A stretch of DNA of 16,620 nt. Origin: Ekhidna sp. GTDB taxonomy: Bacteria > Bacteroidota > Bacteroidia > Cytophagales > Cyclobacteriaceae. Position numbers and translations under genes: made by a program. The stretch is taken from the NCBI GenBank assembly GCA_013214445.1, contig JABSPG010000027.1, forward strand, positions 1 to 16,620, given 5' to 3'. Below are positions 9,080 to 14,390 of the stretch, piece after piece. The notes under the pieces were generated by a model. It did not search any database, was not told the origin of the DNA, and saw nothing but the letters and a program-made list of their open reading frames with translations. How positions within the stretch are numbered: position 1 is the stretch's first letter; every line of letters starts with the position of its first letter.

Positions 9080-9103
9080 CTGATATATTCGGTCGCTCGG
9101 CTG

Positions 9104-9556
9104 TTATTGCTTGTTTTTTGAGTCTACCAGAATTGTGACTGGCCCATCATTAACCAGAGAAACCTTCATGTCGGCTCCAAATGTACCTGTAGCTATCTCG
9201 CGTCCTAACTGGGTCCCTAGTGTTTCGATGAAAGATTCATAAAGTGGAATAGCAACTTCTGGTTTTGCTGCATTTATGTAAGACGGACGATTTCCTTTCT
9301 TTGTGCTAGCGTGCAAAGTGAACTGACTGATGACAAGTACTTCACCTGCAATGTCCAACACACTTCTGTTCATGACTCCCTGATCATCGCCGAAAATTCT
9401 CATGTTTACAATTTTCCTACATAACCAATCGATATCTTCCTTACCATCAGCCTCTTCAATACCTAAGAGCACCAATAGACCGGACTGAATACATGCTTTT
9501 TCAATTCCATCGATTTGCACAGCCGCTTCTGAAACACGTTGAATTACCACTCTCAT
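9104..9556 (-). CDS. dtd: D-aminoacyl-tRNA deacylase
   Basis: A 150-residue cytoplasmic editing enzyme that hydrolyses D-amino acids (and glycine) mischarged on tRNA. The SQFTL motif at 77-81, GTFGADM at 124-130 and the cross-subunit Gly-cisPro motif NDGPVT at 136-141 are all present, and the length is that of bacterial DTD. Its ATG overlaps the TGA of the preceding HTATIP2-like gene by 4 nt (ATGA), the usual sign of translational coupling. It is the last gene of the four-gene unit that begins at 11166. Confidence 0.96.
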   Translation of the reverse strand: MRVVIQRVSEAAVQIDGIEKACIQSGLLVLLGIEEADGKEDIDWLCRKIVNMRIFGDDQGVMNRSVLDIAGEVLVISQFTLHASTKKGNRPSYINAAKPEVAIPLYESFIETLGTQLGREIATGTFGADMKVSLVNDGPVTILVDSKNKQ

Positions 9557-10224
9557 TTGTATGCAATATCAATCATTTGAGAAGGTGAATACCTATTGAA
9601 GCCCTCCTTATCTTCGCAGGCTACTTCTATCATTGCTTTCGCCACCTCTCCATCTCTTATCGCACCGACTCTTTTCTTAGACCCAATGATAAATAAGGAA
9701 GCAATGTTGCTAAAGATCTTTGCAACCTCCTCAAGGAATCTAAACTCATCTCTATCTCCTAAGAGCAAAGAGGGCTGAAAAATCTTTAAAGCATCTAAGC
9801 CCAGCTTTTGCAATCTCTCTTCCATCTCTCCCTTAGCACGATTGTAAAAGATCATCGACGAAGCATTTGCACCAACCGCAGAGACTATCAAAAACTGCCT
9901 AAATGACTTGTCATTTCTAGCGTTTTGCCCAAAAATCAATGGATACTCTACATCTACCTGTAAAAAAGCTTTCTTTGATCCAGCTTTCTTGATGGTAGTT
10001 CCTAAGGTGCAGAAATAATCATTCCCAGAAATATCGGAAGTTATGTCACTAAGCCTGCTGAAATCTTCCAGAATGATCTCTTTAATTTTCTGATCTGAAA
10101 GATTGAGCGATCGTCTGACTATTACAGTAATCAAGTCGTAGCGTTCATCTGACACTAATAGCCGAACCAATTGTCTCCCAATAAGCCCAGATGCACCTAT
10201 TACAACCGCTGATCTTTTGCGCAT
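9553..10224 (-). CDS. HTATIP2/TIP30-like NAD(P)-binding Rossmann protein
   Basis: A 223-residue atypical short-chain dehydrogenase-like protein. The dinucleotide-binding motif GASGLIG is at 10-16, a CTLGTTIKKAGSK segment typical of the HTATIP2-like group is at 72-84, and a possible catalytic Tyr127-x3-Lys131 (YNRAK) follows a conserved VSAVGA strand. The FQPSLLLGDR segment near 149-158 also fits this group. The substrate is unknown. It starts 9 nt after the DUF1232 gene and overlaps dtd by 4 nt, so it is part of the same transcript. The Rossmann fold is certain; the group assignment is from recalled motifs and likely. Confidence 0.85.
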   Translation of the reverse strand: MRKRSAVVIGASGLIGRQLVRLLVSDERYDLITVIVRRSLNLSDQKIKEIILEDFSRLSDITSDISGNDYFCTLGTTIKKAGSKKAFLQVDVEYPLIFGQNARNDKSFRQFLIVSAVGANASSMIFYNRAKGEMEERLQKLGLDALKIFQPSLLLGDRDEFRFLEEVAKIFSNIASLFIIGSKKRVGAIRDGEVAKAMIEVACEDKEGFNRYSPSQMIDIAYK

Positions 10225-10233
10225 TTCCTTGAA

Positions 10234-10641
10234 CTAAGATTCAACTTCCTGGGCATTCTGAGTTTGCGTATCCAGCCACTCATTGAATTGGGTTATATCT
10301 CTATTTAGTTTCCTGGCAATTAGCATCACCACTGTGGCATCATCCGAAAAACCAAGCGCAGGGATGAAATCGGGGATTAGATCGGTAGGAATCAAAAAAT
10401 AAAGTAACGCAAACACAATCAACACAATCGAAGAAGGAGAAAAAGCACGGTATTCACCAGATATATGCGTTTTTGCCATCTGAGCTAGGGTCTCCAATTT
10501 TGATTTGAGTTCACTTAACTCTTTCGAATTCCCAGCCAAGCCTTTGAGCTTCTCAGTAGCTTTATTGAGCGTATTCTTAATCTCTTCTTTGTTCCCTGCT
10601 TTCTTTTTTGCTTTGTTAAAGATTTCTTCTGCTTTGCTCAT
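10234..10641 (-). CDS. DUF1232 (YkvA-like) small membrane protein
   Basis: A 135-residue protein. The first 60 residues are charged, lysine-rich and probably helical. The DUF1232 core follows at about 69-105: a hydrophobic segment (71-84), then the signature IPTDLIPD at 84-91 and the FSDDA motif at 98-102. The C-terminal 25 residues are polar. DUF1232 proteins have no established biochemical function; the core is thought to insert in or lie on the inner membrane. It is 3 nt from the preceding gene and 9 nt from the next, within one unit. Confidence 0.88.
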   Translation of the reverse strand: MSKAEEIFNKAKKKAGNKEEIKNTLNKATEKLKGLAGNSKELSELKSKLETLAQMAKTHISGEYRAFSPSSIVLIVFALLYFLIPTDLIPDFIPALGFSDDATVVMLIARKLNRDITQFNEWLDTQTQNAQEVES

Positions 10642-10644
10642 AGA

Positions 10645-11166
10645 CTAAAAAACATCTTGAATTTCTTCTTTTATGTATTTGATGGCTTGCTTCGGTGTAT
10701 CCATATCCTCACCCGCACTGCTTTCAAGAATGGCTCTTGCCAAATCAAACCCCTTAGCCTTTTCCTCGAGAGTGTTTCTTGAGGAATTTATCAATGAAAT
10801 GGTCTGCTCAACGGCAGTTGTCACGTAAGTCCAAGCACTATCAGACATGTACACCTGTTGAGAAAGGTTGTGATTAAACTCGTTCCTTATTTCATGCACT
10901 AGAATCTGCTGAAATTCCTCGGCGGTATATTCAGATCCTCCAAGCCTGGAAACCAGATTGGCTGGTGTTATGCGCTCCAGCAATAGCACTACACGCTCGT
11001 ATGCCTGAAGACGTATTGGCACTACAATTTCTTGGTTCTTTTGCCTTACCCCAAAAGCGATCTCATCTAGCTGCTTTTGTAAAAAAGAACGCACCAGTAG
11101 ATAGGCTAAATAGAGCACTAAACCGGCTGGTATCGTAATTTTCAAGAGATCATAAACCATTTCCAT
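10645..11166 (-). CDS. Membrane-anchored protein of unknown function
   Basis: A 173-residue protein with one N-terminal membrane segment (about 7-27) followed by a mainly helical soluble domain without cysteines or recognisable catalytic motifs. Aromatic and charged positions such as QAYERVVLLLERI (53-65) and VHEIRNEFNHNLSQQVY look conserved in style, and I recall similar unannotated proteins in Bacteroidota, but I cannot name the family. The topology suggests a short periplasmic tail and a cytoplasmic domain. It is the first gene of a four-gene unit (with DUF1232, HTATIP2-like and dtd genes) and has a well-formed promoter upstream. A start at Met3 is also possible. Confidence 0.8.
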   Translation of the reverse strand: MEMVYDLLKITIPAGLVLYLAYLLVRSFLQKQLDEIAFGVRQKNQEIVVPIRLQAYERVVLLLERITPANLVSRLGGSEYTAEEFQQILVHEIRNEFNHNLSQQVYMSDSAWTYVTTAVEQTISLINSSRNTLEEKAKGFDLARAILESSAGEDMDTPKQAIKYIKEEIQDVF

Positions 11167-11182
11167 ATCTATCTGTGTTGTG

Positions 11183-11211
11183 TTTTGTAGTTACCAAAAT
11201 TAATACTTTTA
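11183..11211 (+). promoter_or_regulatory. Possible promoter of the HesB-like gene
   Basis: TTTTG at 11183-11187 is followed by TACTTTTA at 11204-11211, one base off TAnnTTTG, with a 16-nt spacer that is shorter than the 21 nt seen elsewhere here. It would start transcription about 35 nt before the ATG at 11254. It overlaps the opposing promoter, so the two may interfere. Confidence 0.35.
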
Positions 11212-11227
11212 CGAGCAGGCTATCAAA
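11195..11227 (-). promoter_or_regulatory. Predicted promoter of the 173-residue gene unit
   Basis: Read on the minus strand, TTTG (11227-11224) is followed after 21 nt by TAATTTTG (11202-11195), an exact match to TTTG...TAnnTTTG. The implied leader is only about 20-25 nt. It is the best-formed promoter in the window and overlaps the divergent candidate on the other strand. Confidence 0.65.
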
Positions 11228-11253
11228 CGTCTTATCCGAAATACAATTCAAGC

Positions 11254-11535
11254 ATGAAACCGCCTATTGAAATAACGGCAAAAGCATTAGAAGAGGTTAA
11301 AAACATCCTAAAAAACAAAGGGATACCCGAGGGTTACGGACTAAGGGTTGCTACAAAAGGCATGGGCTGTGGCGTAGGGTTCAAATTAGGGTTTGACAAG
11401 CGAAAGGATAATGATGATGAGTATATCATAGATGGTGTGCAAATCCTTGTTCGCAAAAGTGAAATGATGTTTTTGGTCGGTAAGAAAATTGAATTTTACG
11501 ATGAATCCGATGGAAGAGGCTTTGTTTTTGTCTAG
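11254..11535 (+). CDS. Short HesB/IscA-like protein with a single cysteine
   Basis: A 93-residue protein matching the A-type iron-sulfur carrier fold: an N-terminal helix beginning ITAKALEEVKNIL, then LRVATKGMGCGVGFKLGFD at 30-48, and a final strand ending GFVFV. A-type carriers normally bind iron or an Fe-S cluster with three cysteines, one in the GGCSG loop and two in a C-terminal CGC. Only Cys39 is present, its loop reads GMGCGVG, and the protein ends where the C-terminal CGC tail would begin. Reading on past the stop in frame gives no such tail, so this is not a fresh truncation. Fe-S transfer is therefore uncertain. It is the lone plus-strand gene between two minus-strand units and its stop codon overlaps the folB stop. 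Confidence 0.85.
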   Translation: MKPPIEITAKALEEVKNILKNKGIPEGYGLRVATKGMGCGVGFKLGFDKRKDNDDEYIIDGVQILVRKSEMMFLVGKKIEFYDESDGRGFVFV

Positions 11536-11882
11536 CCTACCAGCTCCACTGTAGCTTTTTGACACAAGCCCTTAATGGGAGGATTGTACTTACTAACTCG
11601 AACACTCACTTGAGTAACATCATCAAAAGCAGCTCTCAATGCTTTGATCATCTTTCCAGCTAGATGCTCCAAAAGATTAGCATCTATGCTCATCACATCA
11701 CGCACTATCTCATAGACCTTCTCGTAATTGACTGTACCTTCCAGTTTATCATCAGAGGCTGCATCTGAGAAATCAATCTCCAATGTCACATCAACACTAT
11801 ATTTGTTTCCGATAACACGCTCTTCTTCATAGTATCCATGACGCGCATAGAATTCCATCCCTTCCAACGAAACTTTACCCAT
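11532..11882 (-). CDS. folB: Dihydroneopterin aldolase
   Basis: A 116-residue enzyme of folate synthesis that cleaves 7,8-dihydroneopterin to 6-hydroxymethyl-7,8-dihydropterin and glycolaldehyde. By recall against the S. aureus enzyme, the active-site residues correspond to Glu21 (in EFYARHGYYEEER), Tyr53 (VNYEKV), Glu72 (LLEHLAG) and Lys98 (VSKYNPPI). The length is normal. It follows the DivIVA-domain gene by only 2 nt and is the last gene of the WD40-DivIVA-folB unit. At its 3' end it converges on the HesB-like gene with a 4-nt overlap. Confidence 0.96.
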   Translation of the reverse strand: MGKVSLEGMEFYARHGYYEEERVIGNKYSVDVTLEIDFSDAASDDKLEGTVNYEKVYEIVRDVMSIDANLLEHLAGKMIKALRAAFDDVTQVSVRVSKYNPPIKGLCQKATVELVG

Positions 11883-11884
11883 AG

Positions 11885-12853
11885 TTAATCTGTTTCGAGT
11901 TCGTCAAAGAAAGACACAGTCTTAGAGATGCGCGGACCTTTTTTTTCTTCAACCACCGCTGGTTTTTCTTTTGGTTCTGCAGGACTGTTCAACGACTTAG
12001 GCATATCTCGTTTTGGTTCTTCAATGACTTTCGCAGACACTTTTGGCTCACTGAAGTCCCTCTTCATCTGCAAGGGTACAACCTTCTTTCTCTGTGGTTG
12101 AACAATTGGCTCTGGAGTAGGCTTTCGAGGCGCCTGTGCAGTCCTTAAATCAGCAGGAAAAGGCTTAACTTCTTTGGGAGCTTCCTCTTTCTCTACTACA
12201 TCTGGCTCCTTGATCGGAGGAGTATCTAGTCTCTTTGTTTCTGCTTGGACTTCTGTCTTCTCCGCTTTGATTCGTTCTTCACTTTCTCGTGCAAGCTTCT
12301 TTACTCTCTGGACATAGTCATCAAACTTAAACTCTCTGTTTTCTGCAGTATTGCGCTCCACTTTTTCTATCAGTGTTACAGACAGATTTTTAAGTTCTTG
12401 AAGCGCATTTTGACGATGATTTTCTATATCTCGATGATTTTGCTCCAGGCTTTTGACCGCATCTTGAAGTTCCTCTATGATCTGACGTGCTTCCATCTCA
12501 GCCTGTTCGATCATGGAACGAGCCTTATTCTTAGATTCATTGAGAAGACCTTCTGCGTTCATCTGGGTCTCCTTCATATGCAATTCTGCAGCTTTATTCG
12601 CCTGCTCAATCACATTTGCACCGGTATCCTCTGCTGTTTTCAGTGTTTTGAAAAGAGAACTTTCTACCTCTCTTAGCTTCTCGACCTCTTTTTCAGCTTG
12701 CTGTAGCCTCAACGAGAGCTCTTTGTTCTCTTCTAATACTCTTTCCCACTCGTTAGATAAGGATTGAAGAAATGCATTCACCTCATCTTTATCGTACCCT
12801 CGGAGCTTCTTTTCAAAGTCTTTTTGGCGAATTTCTAACGGTGTTATCTTCAT
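11885..12853 (-). CDS. DivIVA-domain coiled-coil protein
   Basis: A 322-residue protein. The N-terminus matches the DivIVA domain (ITPLEIRQKDFEKK, then RGYDKDEVNAFL at 18-29). The B. subtilis membrane-inserting Phe17-Arg18 pair reads Leu17-Arg18 here. A long coiled coil runs from about 30 to 215, followed by a Pro/Glu/Lys-rich, probably disordered linker at about 215-305, then a short conserved-looking tail, ISKTVSFFDELETD, at the C-terminus. DivIVA proteins gather at curved membrane or division sites and recruit partners. The role in Bacteroidota is not established, so polar or septal scaffolding is inference. Its ATG overlaps the TGA of the WD40 gene by 4 nt and folB follows by 2 nt. There are no membrane segments. 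Confidence 0.9.
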   Translation of the reverse strand: MKITPLEIRQKDFEKKLRGYDKDEVNAFLQSLSNEWERVLEENKELSLRLQQAEKEVEKLREVESSLFKTLKTAEDTGANVIEQANKAAELHMKETQMNAEGLLNESKNKARSMIEQAEMEARQIIEELQDAVKSLEQNHRDIENHRQNALQELKNLSVTLIEKVERNTAENREFKFDDYVQRVKKLARESEERIKAEKTEVQAETKRLDTPPIKEPDVVEKEEAPKEVKPFPADLRTAQAPRKPTPEPIVQPQRKKVVPLQMKRDFSEPKVSAKVIEEPKRDMPKSLNSPAEPKEKPAVVEEKKGPRISKTVSFFDELETD

Positions 12854-13755
12854 TCTGCAAATTTAATTTCCCAAACAGATATTGAGCGATCGTCGCCACA
12901 AGTTACTAACAAGTCACGATAATCCATCCAAAGAAGCTTATTAACGCTGTTTCCATGACCAGCGTGCCTATGTTTATCCAGAATCTTGAGCAGACGAAAA
13001 TTATGGGCATCCCAGAGCTTAATGGATTTGTCCATACTCCCAGAAACGAAGTATCGACCGTCTTTTCTAAAGATTAGATCGTTTATGGAATATAAGTGTG
13101 CAGCTATCGACTCTCGCTGAACATATTCGGCGTTAGTATCCCACACTTTTAGCTGAGCATCTCGCCCACCTGATATTAGGTATTTTCCAGAGGTATGGAA
13201 TTTGGATGTAAAGACTGAATTTTTGTGCCCTTTGAGCTCATATTGAACCTCCCCTGATTCTCTAGCTACAATCTTTATCGTATTATCACTGCAAGCAAGA
13301 GAAACAATTTCTTCATTTACATCAATGCTTCGTATTCGATCATTTGCATACTTGACCCGCTTAAGAATAGAAAGATCTTTACTTAGCACCACCACCTCTC
13401 CATTGGAGAGCCCAGCCCAGATCAAATCTCCAATCGCCTTGATGGCAAAAATCTGAAATTCACCCAATTGTATTGACCCCACTTCTTCCTTGGATGAAAG
13501 GTGAATCTTATGAACTCCTTGATTATTTTGACCTATATATAAGCAGTCCTCGTCAGTGTCATAGTGAATTGCATAAACTGAACTTGGAACCTTGGCGATC
13601 ACCTCTCCCTCATCTGGAGAAGTTAGGTCCCACAGCACAATCATACCATCTGCACCCGAAGAAACAAACCTTCGCTCGTCCACTCTTTCAAGCGCATAGA
13701 TGCTTTCATTATGCCCAAGGAATGTATGTAGCTTTTTTACCTCTATCTTGCCCAT
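12850..13755 (-). CDS. WD40-repeat beta-propeller protein
   Basis: A 301-residue protein made almost entirely of WD40 repeats, about seven blades, enough for one closed propeller. GH...LWD-type blades are seen near 14-44 (LWDL), 176-207 (VWDT), 219-250 (LWDA) and 267-297 (VWEI); the blades between about 55 and 170 are more degenerate. No signal peptide is present, so it should be cytoplasmic. The start at ATG 13755 is preferred because the open frame upstream overlaps the divergent phosphopantetheinyl transferase and has no propeller-like sequence. Its stop overlaps the DivIVA-domain start by 4 nt. WD40 propellers bind other proteins, so a partnership with the DivIVA-domain protein is a reasonable but unproven guess. 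Confidence 0.9.
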   Translation of the reverse strand: MGKIEVKKLHTFLGHNESIYALERVDERRFVSSGADGMIVLWDLTSPDEGEVIAKVPSSVYAIHYDTDEDCLYIGQNNQGVHKIHLSSKEEVGSIQLGEFQIFAIKAIGDLIWAGLSNGEVVVLSKDLSILKRVKYANDRIRSIDVNEEIVSLACSDNTIKIVARESGEVQYELKGHKNSVFTSKFHTSGKYLISGGRDAQLKVWDTNAEYVQRESIAAHLYSINDLIFRKDGRYFVSGSMDKSIKLWDAHNFRLLKILDKHRHAGHGNSVNKLLWMDYRDLLVTCGDDRSISVWEIKFAE

Positions 13756-13763
13756 TTCGACTG

Positions 13764-13771
13764 CAAAAGTA
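13764..13771 (-). promoter_or_regulatory. Predicted -7 promoter element of the WD40-DivIVA-folB unit
   Basis: The minus strand reads TACTTTTG, an exact match to TAnnTTTG, inside the 29-nt gap between the divergent starts. Transcription would begin only a few nt before the ATG at 13755, giving an almost leaderless message. No -33 TTTG is seen. A weaker plus-strand match, TACAATTG at 13773-13780, could serve the divergent gene. Confidence 0.45.
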
Positions 13772-13784
13772 TTACAATTGCCGT

Positions 13785-14390
13785 ATGCCTTTGCTATTAA
13801 ATAAGCAGATAGATCAACATTCGGCTTATGCTGTTTGGAACATTCAAGAAACCTTTCTAGAACTGCTATATTTATCACCTGAACCTTTTCCGGCAGAACT
13901 AAATCCTATTCGCCAAGCGGAATGGATTGTTGGCAGAATTCTGATAAAGTCGCTTTGTGAAAAATTCAATATTCCTTTCGAAGGAATAAGTAAAAAGGAT
14001 AGTGGCAAACCCTACCTGGCAGGACAAGATGCGCACATCTCTATTTCTCATTCCTTTCCGATAGCTGCTGCAATGATCCACCTGCAAAAGCCTTGTGGAA
14101 TTGATATGGAGCGGCCAAGAGACAAGTTGATACATGTGCAGATGAAATATCTTCACCAGAGTGAAATGAAATACCAAAATGACCTCAAGAAACTTTGCGC
14201 GATTTGGTGTTCGAAAGAAGTCATTTACAAAATATTTGGCAGGAATTTTTTAAGCCTTAAAGATGAGGTCAAGCTGTCTTTTGAATCAGACAGCTTGATC
14301 AAGGGAGAAATCCTGAAGTCAGGATATGAAAGTACCCATGCCATCAGCTACGAATGGGTTAAAGAATACTTGCTGGCATTTGGGACTTGA
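13785..14390 (+). CDS. Sfp/HetI-type 4'-phosphopantetheinyl transferase
   Basis: A 201-residue enzyme that moves the phosphopantetheine arm of coenzyme A onto a serine of carrier proteins. The Sfp-family motifs are present: GKPYL at 74-78, HISISHS at 84-90, the Mg-binding GIDME with Asp107 and Glu109, and WCSKEVIYK at 141-149. The start at ATG 13785 (MPLLLNK) is chosen because the N-terminus then has the form common to Bacteroidota members, ending near AVWNI, and it avoids overlap with the divergent WD40 gene; the open frame upstream lacks family features. No polyketide or peptide synthetase is nearby, so the target is unknown; it may serve the fatty acid acyl carrier protein. Its TGA directly abuts the stop of the convergent permease. 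Confidence 0.92.
   Translation: MPLLLNKQIDQHSAYAVWNIQETFLELLYLSPEPFPAELNPIRQAEWIVGRILIKSLCEKFNIPFEGISKKDSGKPYLAGQDAHISISHSFPIAAAMIHLQKPCGIDMERPRDKLIHVQMKYLHQSEMKYQNDLKKLCAIWCSKEVIYKIFGRNFLSLKDEVKLSFESDSLIKGEILKSGYESTHAISYEWVKEYLLAFGT

Noticed and set aside
12245..12676. A 143-codon plus-strand open frame within the DivIVA-domain gene.
   Set aside because: It is antisense to a coiled-coil gene, whose codon bias produces open frames on the opposite strand; its Cys/Phe/Leu-rich product resembles no protein I know.
13473..13784. An N-terminal extension of the phosphopantetheinyl transferase by 104 codons.
   Set aside because: The stretch lies opposite the WD40 gene, has no family features, and the ATG at 13785 gives the N-terminus expected for the family.
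13756..13878. An N-terminal extension of the WD40 protein by 41 residues to ATG 13878.
   Set aside because: It overlaps the divergent transferase and reads unlike a propeller blade; the first blade begins just after ATG 13755.
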